This document shows, piece by piece, positions 48,937 through 58,753 of a DNA stretch of 64,000 nt. Origin of the DNA: Iodobacter fluviatilis (GTDB lineage: Bacteria > Pseudomonadota > Gammaproteobacteria > Burkholderiales > Chitinibacteraceae); assembly GCF_004194535.1 (NCBI RefSeq), contig NZ_CP025781.1, forward strand, positions 62,001-126,000, written 5' to 3'. Made by a program: the position numbers and the translations under genes. The first letter of the stretch is position 1, and every line of letters starts with the position of its first letter. The notes below the pieces were generated by a model, which did no database searches, had not been told where the DNA came from, and worked only from the letters and a program-made list of their open reading frames with translations.

Positions 48937-51828
48937 ATGAACTGGATTTCCTCGCGATTACTTCGCACCAACGGCTCTACCTCCTCGCTTAGCCTGCTAC
49001 GTGGTGGACTCATTCTGCTTTACACCGTACTAACCATCGTTACTCTGCTTGCCTTGGTGTGGGTTTCCACCAGAGACTATCAAGAAACCATCAAAGAAGC
49101 CGAACGGGGCAGCTTGTCCTTAGCACGCTCCTTAGACGAGCACACCACCCGTACCATGGTTTCTGTTGAGCAAGCCATGCAAAATATCGTGGAAAATCTC
49201 AACCAGTTTGGCGGCTCAGAGCGTGCTGACGAGCTGCAAATGCACTTGGTTTTACAAGATAAAGTAAAACTTACTCCACAAGTTCGCGGCATTATCACCA
49301 TAGATAGCAAAGGTCTGATACAAAGCCATGGCTTGGAATACCCTGCCCGACACATTAACTTAGCCGATCGCAGCTATTTTTTGTATCACCAGCAGTTCAA
49401 AGACACCCACCCTATGATTGGTAACCCCGTACTCAGCCGTAGTGATGGAAAGTGGCTCATTCCAGTTACCCAACGCATTCAAAAACCAGATGGACAATTT
49501 GGTGGCGTGGTTTTAGCGGGCGTAGAGCCGCAGTATTTTATTCAGTTTTATCAATCACTTAAATTGCCTCACGGTAGCCAAGTCCACTTACTGCGTAGCG
49601 ATGGGGTTATATTACTGAGCTACCCTTTTGATGAAGCACAAATTGGCCGCAACCTACGCGAAACAGACCCGCTATTGTTTGAACAGCGCCGCCTGCAAGG
49701 CTCTAGTGTCTATCCAAGCACCGAAAACAATGTGAAGCAACTTACCGCATTTCATACTAGCCAAAGCACCCTGCCGCTTATTATTTTAATTTCAACTGAC
49801 CGCAATATTCTATTAAATCGGTTCACTAACAATTTAATTACTCGCTCCATAGCGGGCATCGGTTTTTTACTGATTATTTCTTGTCTACTTTATTTACTTT
49901 TGCAGCAATTACGCCGCATAGAAAGCATTGAAGCTAAACTACATTTAACGCAATTTACCGTGGATGAAGCGCCCGATATTATTGTTTGGGCTGATTTTTC
50001 TGGCCAAATTTGCTATGCCAACCGCGCCACATCAATCAGCACTGGCTATCAAGCCGAAGAGCTATTAAAACTACGCTTTTTTGATATTTTTCCGCAAATA
50101 AAGCACTCAGAATGGCATGGATTTTGGCAAACACTCAAGCAAGTAAAACGCTTGCTTTACCCCACATACCAAATTAATCAACAGAATGGGCAGCTGCCGG
50201 TTGAAATCACCTTTAGCCATATCACTTTTCATGATGCCGCCTATTTATGCGCCACGGTACGGGATATGACCGAGCAGCAAAATAGCGAGCGTGAGTTACG
50301 CCGCCATCGCGATCATTTGCAAGATTTAGTTAAAGAGCGTACCACCGAAGTACGCAGCGTATTAGATGCCAGCCCCTTGGCGATTATGCTTTCGGTTAAA
50401 AACACGATCCGTTTAGTTAATCCTGCTTTTGAAGCATTATTTGGCTATAGCGGCAGTGAAATAACCGATATGCCGACCGATACGCTACATGCATCAGCAC
50501 ATCAATTTAGCTCTTACAATCACCCTATTCGTGAAGCCATAAAAAACAAGGGCATATTTCGAGGGGAAATGGAGCTATTTCGCCACGATGGCTCTAGCTT
50601 TTGGGCCATGGTCTACGCCAAAGAGCTGATTACTGGCGACATCAGCAAGGGGCTTATTTGCGTGATTGAAGACGTTAGCGCCGCCCGAATTGCCGCACAC
50701 GCGCTCAAGCAATCCGAGCGCCTTAAACGCACCATTATTGAAGGTACGGCCGATGGCTTTATTCTTATTGATAATAAAAATAGAATTGTGGATATCAACC
50801 AAGCCTTTTGCCAACAACTCGGCTTAAAGCGCGAAAACCTTATTGGGCAACAACCTAATCAACTCTGGCCAGATAAGGCCGGTGCCATTTTTCCGCAGGA
50901 TTTGGCTGCACATAATGGCAGCAGCAATCACGTAGGCGAGGTGACGCTGCGCTCTGTAGATGGCAAAAACCGACCCTTTTTAATTAATTCCGCCTGCATT
51001 AGTGACGAAAATCAACAATTAGAATACGCTTTTGCTTTTTTAACTAATATTTCTAAATTAAAAGAAGTTGAGCATAATTTGCTTGAGGCAAAAGAAGCGG
51101 CAGAAGCCGCCAATATGGCAAAGTCACTGTTTCTTGCCAATATGTCCCATGAATTACGCACACCGATGCACGCTATATTATCGTTCTCCGAAATTGGCCA
51201 ATCCAAAGTGGGAACAAGCGATAGCGCTAATCTAAGCCGCTACTTTGAACGCATTCATTCTAGCGGCAATCGCCTGCTGATTTTACTGAATGATTTGCTA
51301 GATATGTCACGGCTTGAAGCCAATAAAATGCGCTATATAAAAATGGATCACGATCTAAAAACCATTGCTAAGCAAGCAAGTACCGAGCTTGCCACTCTAT
51401 TGTTTAGTAGGCATATTCATCTCAATTTAGATGCGGGATTGCCGCAGCTCATGCTTTGCTTTGATAAAGCGCGCATTACCCAAGTCATTATCAATTTGCT
51501 TTCTAATGCGATTAAATTTAGCCCTGAAGGCAAAGAAATTAATATCCATTTTATTCAAAAAGCACAGCTTGCCAATGGCCAAGCCGCAATGGGCCTAAGC
51601 GTAAGAGACTACGGCCCTGGTATTCCAGAGGACGAGCTTGAGCTTATTTTTGATAAATTTATTCAGAGCAGCAGGCTAAATAACCATGCCAGCGGCACAG
51701 GGTTGGGGCTAGCGATTAGCCGTCAGATTATGAGTGATCACGGTGGGGAGATTTATGCTCGCAATGCTGAAGGCGGAGGAGCCATTCTCAGTATTCTACT
51801 CCCACTAGAACAGCCCCCTATTGCATAA
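48937..51828 (+). CDS. membrane PAS-domain sensor histidine kinase (orphan)
   Basis: A 963-residue kinase. Helix 1 at about 24-44 and helix 2 at about 307-327 enclose a periplasmic dCACHE-like sensor (AADRSYFLYHQ-type segment: INLADRSYFLYHQQFKDTHPMIGNPVLSRSDGKWLIPVTQRI). Three PAS domains follow (about 340-450, 475-590, 600-715). Then comes the phospho-acceptor domain (LFLANMSHELRTPMHAILSFSEIG, around residue 740), and a HATPase domain with INLLSNAIKFSP, DYGPGIPEDELELIFDKF and GTGLGLAISRQI. There is no receiver domain and no response regulator beside it, so its partner is elsewhere. Confidence 0.9.
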   Translation: MNWISSRLLRTNGSTSSLSLLRGGLILLYTVLTIVTLLALVWVSTRDYQETIKEAERGSLSLARSLDEHTTRTMVSVEQAMQNIVENLNQFGGSERADELQMHLVLQDKVKLTPQVRGIITIDSKGLIQSHGLEYPARHINLADRSYFLYHQQFKDTHPMIGNPVLSRSDGKWLIPVTQRIQKPDGQFGGVVLAGVEPQYFIQFYQSLKLPHGSQVHLLRSDGVILLSYPFDEAQIGRNLRETDPLLFEQRRLQGSSVYPSTENNVKQLTAFHTSQSTLPLIILISTDRNILLNRFTNNLITRSIAGIGFLLIISCLLYLLLQQLRRIESIEAKLHLTQFTVDEAPDIIVWADFSGQICYANRATSISTGYQAEELLKLRFFDIFPQIKHSEWHGFWQTLKQVKRLLYPTYQINQQNGQLPVEITFSHITFHDAAYLCATVRDMTEQQNSERELRRHRDHLQDLVKERTTEVRSVLDASPLAIMLSVKNTIRLVNPAFEALFGYSGSEITDMPTDTLHASAHQFSSYNHPIREAIKNKGIFRGEMELFRHDGSSFWAMVYAKELITGDISKGLICVIEDVSAARIAAHALKQSERLKRTIIEGTADGFILIDNKNRIVDINQAFCQQLGLKRENLIGQQPNQLWPDKAGAIFPQDLAAHNGSSNHVGEVTLRSVDGKNRPFLINSACISDENQQLEYAFAFLTNISKLKEVEHNLLEAKEAAEAANMAKSLFLANMSHELRTPMHAILSFSEIGQSKVGTSDSANLSRYFERIHSSGNRLLILLNDLLDMSRLEANKMRYIKMDHDLKTIAKQASTELATLLFSRHIHLNLDAGLPQLMLCFDKARITQVIINLLSNAIKFSPEGKEINIHFIQKAQLANGQAAMGLSVRDYGPGIPEDELELIFDKFIQSSRLNNHASGTGLGLAISRQIMSDHGGEIYARNAEGGGAILSILLPLEQPPIA

Positions 51829-52842
51829 TTACTCCACCAAACAATAGACCATATCTTCTGGATTTTGCTCTGGCTTGCCCAACCAGCAGCTACCCCCTAA
51901 GCGTAGCGAGCCTGCCAGTGAGGGATCGGGCACATCTTGCTTATCGAGGATCAGCGTAACATCGCAAGCCAGCCCGTGGCCCAGCGCAAGCTTCAGCAGC
52001 TCTCTTAAAGAGTTGGCGGCTTCACCGTCTGGCTGCAAAGCCGAAAACTGCGGCAAGCGTAGCGGCCCCAGCCGTAGATTAAGCTTAGTTTGCCTATCCC
52101 AAATTCGATCACCCGCAAAGGCTGACACCCCCAGCTCACAGCTACTGCCTCCAAGCTGGCTTTGTTCTGACTCGGGTAAACTCATCCACTGCCCAGCAAA
52201 CTGCACTAGCTCAGCTCTAAAACCAAAAAAACCTTCAATCAGTGTGGTCAAAGCCTGACCGGACATCGGCTTTTGGCTTAAAAGGCCTGCATAATAGACA
52301 AACAGGTTTTCATTTTGCAGCGCGCCCTTGCCCATTTGTGCACGCAAAGCGCTGAGCCCCATCCCGCCCAAATCAAGCAGATTGCGGCTAAAGCCATCCT
52401 GCTCACCACTTTCTGCCTGCAACCAAAAGCGATATTTTTTCCATGCGCCGTAAAACAAAGAAATGGCACGATGGCTAAAAATATCTAAAAAAGTATGCAG
52501 AGTAGGATCACGAAACTGCTGACGACGCTCGATCAGTAGCTCGGTGTAGCAATTAGGCAGTACGCCGCTTGGGCCAGTCAGCCCCATAAATGCGACTTCT
52601 AACTCATTAATTTCACCGTCTTCAGTCTGCACCGCGCTATAGCGGGTTAACTCACTGGCAGGAAAAGCCAAGTTGGCCAGCGTGCGAAAGCGCAAGCCAG
52701 CCGGCAGAGGGCCGCGCCGGTCGCCACGCTTTCTGGCGGCCAGCCCCAACAACCTTACTGCCTGAAAAAAACCATAACCCGTAGGGTTAGCTAACAGCTC
52801 TTGCTCTAAATGACGAGGGCTTCCCCGGCGCGTGCTGGCCAT
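51829..52842 (-). CDS. tssG: type VI secretion baseplate protein TssG
   Basis: A 337-residue baseplate wedge protein. GYGFFQAVRLLGLAARKRG, LRFRTLANLAFPASEL, FMGLTGPSGVLPNCYTELLIERRQQFRDPTLHTFLDIFSHRAISLFYGAWKKYRF and the DRIWDRQTKLNLRLGPL block are the TssG (ImpH/VasB) hallmarks. It overlaps the end of tssF by 37 bases. It meets the orphan kinase gene tail to tail with no gap. Confidence 0.92.
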   Translation of the reverse strand: MASTRRGSPRHLEQELLANPTGYGFFQAVRLLGLAARKRGDRRGPLPAGLRFRTLANLAFPASELTRYSAVQTEDGEINELEVAFMGLTGPSGVLPNCYTELLIERRQQFRDPTLHTFLDIFSHRAISLFYGAWKKYRFWLQAESGEQDGFSRNLLDLGGMGLSALRAQMGKGALQNENLFVYYAGLLSQKPMSGQALTTLIEGFFGFRAELVQFAGQWMSLPESEQSQLGGSSCELGVSAFAGDRIWDRQTKLNLRLGPLRLPQFSALQPDGEAANSLRELLKLALGHGLACDVTLILDKQDVPDPSLAGSLRLGGSCWLGKPEQNPEDMVYCLVE

Positions 52843-54658
52843 GCGGCAATCTCCTCATGTTTTGTTTTAACGCGTAAGCGGGTAAAGCTGTTTGGTGAGC
52901 AATAGAGCGCAAAAAAGCGCTCTAATACGCTGGCAAACAAATAGATACTGCCACCTACATAATATTCTTCGTCCAAAGTTAGGGTGATTTCTGTGCCGCG
53001 AACAAAACCAGCAAAATCACGCCCCAACACCCTCGTTACCGCTGGGGCACTGCTGATGGCGGCAATACCCTGAATCTGCCGAGTATTCACCGGCGAATCA
53101 GATTGATTGTATAAAACCAGCATTTCTTGCAGCGCCGAGCGGCCAGATTCAATGAGGGAGAGATAATTAAGAGATAAGTGAGAAACCAGTCGCCATTGCA
53201 GGCCGCGCTTTTGTGGTGGACGCAAGCTATTGCTCGGTTTACGCAGCAGTTTTACCCGTTTCACGACTGAGTGGCCAGGCAAAGTAAAATCGGTATGCTG
53301 CCCAGACTGGCTACCACCAAAGGGAATCATTTCCGGTAGATCACGGTTGCTGCATAACAACTCAAGGCTGAGTACTTCTGCCCCTGGGCGAACTGGATTG
53401 AAATCTAGATCGACCAAATGTAATTCTAAATCTGTGCCTTTATCTTCTTGGCGCGGCGAAGCTTCACGGCTGGCGTGCCAATAAAATTTAGGCCCTTCCT
53501 TGCTTACGCCGTGGCGAATCGCATAAAACGGCAGCACTTCTTCGCTACTTTCTTGGCTACCTGTTTTTTCCACCCTCACCACCCGCCGCAGCTGCATCAC
53601 TTCAAATGCCTGCTGCTTACGTGCATCGGCCACAATGGGATAGCTGGTTTTTTGGTGTGTCACACGTATCGGCTCACCGGCCTGCACAAATAAATTCACA
53701 ATCGGTGTGCAGCCCAATTTAAAGTGCGAAGCCTGCAAGTGATGCAGCAGACGGGCATGGCGCTCAGTATCTGGCCAGCGCTGCAATAAGCACTGCACCA
53801 CCAGTTTGCTACCGTGAATTTTTAAAGCCACATCCTGCAACTGCTGAATATCAACAAACAAAAACTTATCTGGACAGCTGAAATACTCGGTGAGCAGACG
53901 ATAACCAAGAAATGACCGTTCGTCGTACTCCAAAACACCCTCATCGCGACCAAAGCCGACGGGTGAAATAGCGGAGGCAGGCAGCGAGCGCGTTCTACCC
54001 GGATCATCACTACCATCCCCCACCCGCAAACGAATCGTCCCGGAAAGTAGCAGCTCGTACACCAGATGCATCAGTGCTGGCTCGCCATCCAAAAACAAGC
54101 GTAGCGACTGTAGATTAATCCCGCTAATCGGTAAATTGCCATGCGTATTAAATTCTAACGTGAGCACGGCTGCTGCATCAGGGGCAATTCGGCGCAAATT
54201 GGCGGAGCTACTGGTCAACTCCAGCTTGGCCTCAGACAACGCCAGCGGGTATAAATCGACCGGATAGCAGGTGCGAAACTTGCAGGTCACCCCCCAATGG
54301 CTGGCGCATGCACAGGCTGGCCGCGATCAATCACATAACGTTTGGCGATTTCTGGTCGCTTTGGATCGCACTCAAACTGCACGATGCTTGACGAAGGAAT
54401 AGGCCGCAAATAATGTGGATAAAGCACATCCAGAAAGCTTGCGGCAATTTCTGGATATTCATCGTCTAATTTTTTGTGGATGCGGGAAGCAAGAAAAGCA
54501 AATGATTCGATCAGGCGTTCGGTGTGCGGGTCCTCGCACTGATCCCCTTCCAACTGCAGGCGTCCTGCAATTTTTGGATAGCGACGGGCGAATTCACCTG
54601 ACAATTCACGCAGCAAACTCAGCTCACGTTCGTAGTACGGCAGTAATGAATCTAGCAT
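52806..54658 (-). pseudogene. tssF: type VI secretion baseplate protein TssF, frame broken at a G6 run
   Basis: The N-terminal part (54287-54658) reads MLDSLLPYYERELSLLRELSGEFARRYPKIAGRL, then ESFAFLASRIHKKLDDEYPEIAASFLDVLYPHYLRPIPS, and stops after HAPAIGG. The rest resumes in the next frame as VTCKFRTCYPVDLYPLALSEAKLEL and runs to 52806. One extra G in the C6 run at 54290-54295 (G6 coding) restores a 617-residue TssF (ImpG/VasA), a normal length. TssF is essential for the baseplate, so the T6SS is dead if the break is real. A sequence error is as likely. Confidence 0.88.
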
Positions 54659-54871
54659 GCGGACACTGTTTTTCCAGAGTGAATAGAGATAGGCAGAAGA
54701 ACAATTCACGTAAAAAATACGTCAATGGCCTACATAAAAGCAGACATTATCGGCCAATACTGAGTAAGATTGAAAGCAATTATTCTCCTTACTTCCATAT
54801 AGATATTACTACTTATACAAGCATAGTAAATTAGCCCTATACCCTGATTTTTGACGAGAGCTTTTGAAACA

Positions 54872-55957
54872 ATGACTATTAACGAACAATTGGCCACTTT
54901 ACTAGCCCCTATTTCTGCAGATCAGCCTGCCGGTGAAGACTTAGGCTACTCAATCCTATTTGACCAGATTCGCGAAGCACGCCGTGCCGATGATCCCGGT
55001 CTTTCTCAAGGGGACTGGGCTCAGCAGCTCAAAACCGCCGACTGGAGCAAAGTGACTCAGCTATGCAAGCAAGCTATTAGCAAACAAAGTAAAGATCTGC
55101 AACTCGCCGTTTGGTATGGAGAAGCACTGGTTAAAACCAATGGCTTTAGCGGCGCACAACTTGCTCTGCTCCTGCTTGATGGCCTGCTAGAGCAATACTG
55201 GGAAACTGGCTACCCTGAGTATGACGCACATGACTTGGATGAGCGAGTGGGCAAGCTTGAATGGTTTAACAACCAGATGGGCATGGCGCTGCGCGAAGTA
55301 GCACTAACCGACCCTCGACATGGCGGCTATAACTGGCAACAATGGCAAGAATCTCGCGAAGTTGACAATATCGGCCTAAAAGACTCTCAAGCCAAAGAAG
55401 CCGCCATTGCAGAGGGCAAACTGGCAGGCGAAATCTTTGATAAAAGTGTGAATGCCAGCGGAGCCAGCTGGTTTAAACAACTGCACCAGCAGCTGGAACA
55501 TACCCAGCAAATTTATCAAACACTCGACGCCCGTATTGAAGAGCGTTTTGGCCACGCCTCACCTAATTTTGCCGAATGCCGCAATGCACTGAATGCCTGC
55601 CTTGAAGTTGTTGGCCGTTTACGCCAACAATGGGGCGAGCCATCTGCCCCCGTCATCCATACCGAGCATGCCGCTATGCCAGCCAGCACTCCAAACTACG
55701 CCCATACCAGCACACCAGCGGCCCCAGCCACCACAGTTAGGCAAGGCCCGCTACAAAGCCGAGAGGATGCCGTTCGTCAGCTCGTGGAAGTGGCACGTTA
55801 TTTCCGCCAAAACGAGCCGCATAGCCCCGTCGCCCTGCTTGCAGAGCGCGCCGCTAAATGGGCCGAAATGAGCTTAGAAGAATGGCTGGGTGCGGTGATC
55901 AAAGATGACGCAACGCTCGGGCAGCTCAATGAATTGCTGGATATTAAACGCGACTGA
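54872..55957 (+). CDS. tssA: type VI secretion protein TssA (ImpA-domain)
   Basis: A 361-residue protein with an N-terminal ImpA domain at about 5-130 (LLAPISADQPAGEDLGYSILFDQIREARRADDPGLSQGDW). A variable Pro/Thr/Ala-rich linker is at about 265-295. The C-terminal helical domain is like short TssA1 proteins (QSREDAVRQLVEVARYFRQNEPHSPVALLAERAAKWAEMSLEEWLGAVI). TssA primes sheath assembly at the baseplate. It is divergent from tssF, with about 210 bp between. The ATG at 54872 is chosen over the TTG at 54851. Confidence 0.9.
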   Translation: MTINEQLATLLAPISADQPAGEDLGYSILFDQIREARRADDPGLSQGDWAQQLKTADWSKVTQLCKQAISKQSKDLQLAVWYGEALVKTNGFSGAQLALLLLDGLLEQYWETGYPEYDAHDLDERVGKLEWFNNQMGMALREVALTDPRHGGYNWQQWQESREVDNIGLKDSQAKEAAIAEGKLAGEIFDKSVNASGASWFKQLHQQLEHTQQIYQTLDARIEERFGHASPNFAECRNALNACLEVVGRLRQQWGEPSAPVIHTEHAAMPASTPNYAHTSTPAAPATTVRQGPLQSREDAVRQLVEVARYFRQNEPHSPVALLAERAAKWAEMSLEEWLGAVIKDDATLGQLNELLDIKRD

Positions 55958-56028
55958 TTTAGCCACATTTAAGCTCCAATCTCCACTACGCAGCCACGCA
56001 ATCTGCCCATCTGCTAAATAGCCAAACG

Positions 56029-56073
56029 AACGAGGTGGCAAGCTGTACAGCAAGTACGGCCTGCCACCTCGTT
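56029..56073. terminator. bidirectional hairpin between tssA and the OmpA-like gene
   Basis: AACGAGGTGGCA (56029-56040) pairs perfectly with TGCCACCTCGTT (56062-56073) over a 21-base loop. It lies between convergent genes. There is no strong T-run. Confidence 0.55.
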
Positions 56074-56101
56074 AGAATCTAGTTTCTAAAGCAGATTAAA
56101 A

Positions 56102-56533
56102 TCAATTACCAAGTTCAAGCTCTACTGCATGCTCTGCATCATCGGTGTTATAGCGCAAGCTCATTTTCTGATCTGCAATACCTTGGCTTACTAAGAATTT
56201 CTGCACATTCACTGCACGCGCTAAAGCCGAATCCTTCGCATTGCCAATATCTCTTTTATTACAATAGCCACGCAAAATAATGGATTTAGCATCTTTCATT
56301 TGCAGCGCTAAGCTAGTCAGTATTTCTTCTTGCTGCGGGGTTAATTTTGCTGCCATTTTGTCAAACTGCAGCGTATAAGGCTTACCCAGAGCAATTGTTA
56401 CAGATACAGGCTGCTTAACCCACGATGTAGCAGAAGCATTCTCCACCTGAGCTGCCTGATCTGTGGCACATCCGCTCATCACTCCCACAGCCAGTAAAAC
56501 TGACGCACTTAACAATAAACCTGAATATTTCAT
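56102..56533 (-). CDS. OmpA-like lipoprotein of the T6SS region
   Basis: A 143-residue protein with a lipoprotein signal (MKYSGLLLSASVLLAVGVMSGC, lipobox VMSGC). A C-terminal OmpA-like domain has LQFDKMAAKLTPQQEEILTSLALQMKDAKSIILRGYCNKRDIGNAKDSALARAVNVQKFLVSQGI. The Asp and Arg that bind diaminopimelate in OmpA domains are at the expected places (GNAKDSALARA). It may anchor the T6SS to peptidoglycan. The ATG at 56533 follows AAGGA. Confidence 0.75.
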   Translation of the reverse strand: MKYSGLLLSASVLLAVGVMSGCATDQAAQVENASATSWVKQPVSVTIALGKPYTLQFDKMAAKLTPQQEEILTSLALQMKDAKSIILRGYCNKRDIGNAKDSALARAVNVQKFLVSQGIADQKMSLRYNTDDAEHAVELELGN

Positions 56534-56776
56534 CGATAAAATCCTTTTTTTAACGCAACAAAGCTGCCCTATCGTCATCCTGCATTGCCCATAGCCATAC
56601 CTGCGCGCGCAAAACGGAAGGTTATGACTAGCACATGCCCTAGAATAAAAGTAAGTAAAAGACACCGGAATTATTTTACCGCAGTTAAAGCGCCGACACT
56701 TAGCTGAAAATAACCATAAAATAAAATAAAATAGGTGCCAACCCCACTAAGACTAAGCAACTTGATGCAAAAAAAC

Positions 56777-57040
56777 TTAACCCTTACCCAGCTCAGGCAT
56801 CGATGAAATTAACGCCGCGCCGCAAGAGGTTATGTGGCCTTCTAAAGCCACAGGTTTACCATCAACCAGCCAATTAGGATCACCTTCCACAATTGGGCAG
56901 ACGCCATGACCTTTGATCGGGCAGCTGACTTGATCCCCCAGCAAGGCCACAGCCTTACCAAACAACATCGTTTTAGATGCTCCGCTAATCACCACACCGC
57001 CATGGCTACTTTGATCGCCGATACGAATCACGCGTTTCAT
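56777..57040 (-). CDS. PAAR-domain protein (T6SS spike tip)
   Basis: An 87-residue single-domain PAAR protein: MKRVIRIGDQSSHGGVVISGASKTMLFGKAVALLGDQVSCPIKGHGVCPIVEGDPNWLVDGKPVALEGHITSCGAALIS. It has the His and Cys residues that hold the zinc at the tip. PAAR sharpens the VgrG spike and can carry effectors. It overlaps the upstream gene by four bases (ATGA). Confidence 0.92.
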   Translation of the reverse strand: MKRVIRIGDQSSHGGVVISGASKTMLFGKAVALLGDQVSCPIKGHGVCPIVEGDPNWLVDGKPVALEGHITSCGAALISSMPELGKG

Positions 57041-58490
57041 GCTGCCTGCTCCTGTGGCCGAATAATGGCCACACTAAAATGTTCAGTTTCATTAAGCCGT
57101 TCAAACTCCACCAACACAGCTGGGGCTTCCAACCTAGCGCTGTGAATCACCGCAATAGCCGTTTGCAAAATGGAGCGCGCCGAGCCCACATCACCCCATT
57201 CACGCACGCAATTACTGGCGTCATCAATGGCATTCAAAGGCACGGCGTACTGTTGTAGCGCCGAAGACACCGCAGCCAACCGCGTGCCGCTCACCCCCAG
57301 ATCACCGCAGTTATGCACTAGCCAAGTGATGCTTTCTGCTTGATCTTTTGCCTCATCTTTATCTTCATTACTAAAGGGATAATCACGTAAGCTTGCATTG
57401 ACTAAAGCATTATCAAACAGGGCATGAATTTGCCGAGTCATGGGCAACAATTGCTTTTGCTCGATGGTGGCCTGCTCAGACAAGCGTAACTCGGCCAGTA
57501 TCGGCAGTTGCACCAGCGAATCTTGCCACTGTAGCGGCACACGCCCCCAGCGCTCATCACCATACTGCTGCTGTTTTTCCCAGTAAGGCGTGTAAGTATC
57601 GCCCTCACCTTTTTCTTGGGGGGCAGCTGCACTGGTTTGGGCAGGTTTTCTCTCAAAAACACCATCGCCACTGCGGCATAACCAGGCTTGCCCTGCAATG
57701 TGTTTTGCGGCTCATCTTGCTGCTTTAACTCATCCCATTCGCCATCTGGAATCCCACGCACTAAAAACGGAGCATCTGCCGCGTAAATCACCACACCCGG
57801 TAGACCAGAATCCTGCTGAAACAACTGCTGCACCCTGCTCATTAGCGCACCAGAACCAGGAAAGAACTTTGGCTCTGCCTCAGGTAAAACGGCATGGTCT
57901 TGGGCATTCATGGCTTGCAACTGCGCTTGCTTTAGCATTGCCAGCTGCTCTCTCCCTTCGCTTTGCGGGTTAACCTCAAAATAATGCGGCAACCATGCGG
58001 CTCCCGACGCAGAGAGATAAACTTCACCCAACACCTGCTGCACAACCAGCTGTAAGGAGCCAAATACATCGTCCTCACCACTTTCTGCTAACTCATCGCG
58101 CTCCAGTGCTGTCCAGTAAGCGCCATCCGGCAGCTCCTCCAACCATGCGGGATTATCATTAACCGGCAATGCTTGGCCCCACACACCACGGCACTGCACT
58201 TTAATCTGCCGCTCTGTTAAAGCAGCATAATGCTGCTGCCGCGCCGCCTCACGCTGAGCAATACGATCTGCCTCTGCGGCCTCTTGCCCTGCGGCTTGCA
58301 CTTGAACAATCCGTGATTCCCGCACTTTTTGCCAGATGCGCCATGCCACCCCCAAAATTACAGGCGGGGCCAGATGGGTAAGCAACATGGCTGTTGGGCT
58401 CATTTTTTGAAAGCTAATCGGTAAGCCCCACCACAACAGTAGCCACCAACCCGCAAAGAGCCCGCCAAACAGACCCATTGTTCCCAACAT
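57037..58490 (-). pseudogene. T6SS-associated membrane protein, frame broken at a T5 run
   Basis: Part 1, from the ATG at 58490 (AAGGAA upstream), has two membrane helices (FGGLFAGWWLLLWWGLPISF, LAPPVILGVAWRIWQ), a coiled coil and a large domain ending GKPGYAAVAMVF. The frame then shifts. The correct continuation is ERKPAQTSAAAPQEKGEGDT, YTPYWEKQQQYGDERWGRVP and LQWQDSLVQLPILAELRLSE, down to 57037. One extra T in the T5 run (A5 at 57655-57659) gives 484 residues. It may be related to the DUF2875/Tla3 family of T6SS accessory proteins that help load effectors; this is low-confidence. It overlaps PAAR. Confidence 0.6.
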
Positions 58491-58580
58491 ATTAAATTCC
58501 TTAACTAGATGTGATGTCGCAAGATTACTGTATGCGTCATCCACAAAATACACTCACGTCTATTTCATGGATAAAAACAA

Positions 58581-58753
58581 GAGTCTATTGGCATTTGATT
58601 CACGGCGGCATGGCCTGCATGCTTTGGGGCTAAATAAGGCAAAAGATGCAAGGTGGTATAAGCCTCCCCAAGCGTCTTTCACCCTTATGCGGCCCCCAAA
58701 ATACCACCAACCCGAAGCGTTGAGCGCAATTGTGAATCAAACGCCAATGAGCT
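58581..58753. mobile_element. degenerate family B miniature element
   Basis: TTGGCATTTGATTCAC (58588-58603) is inverted, with one mismatch, at 58732-58747. The outer parts (GAGTCTATTGG at the left; TGAGCGCAATTGTGAATC at the right) line up with the ends of the family B element at 38852. It fills the gap between tssH and the accessory gene and ends at the tssH stop codon. Confidence 0.5.

Noticed and set aside
54415-54834. 139-codon frame on the plus strand opposite the tssF start
   Set aside because: Antisense shadow of tssF; not protein-like.
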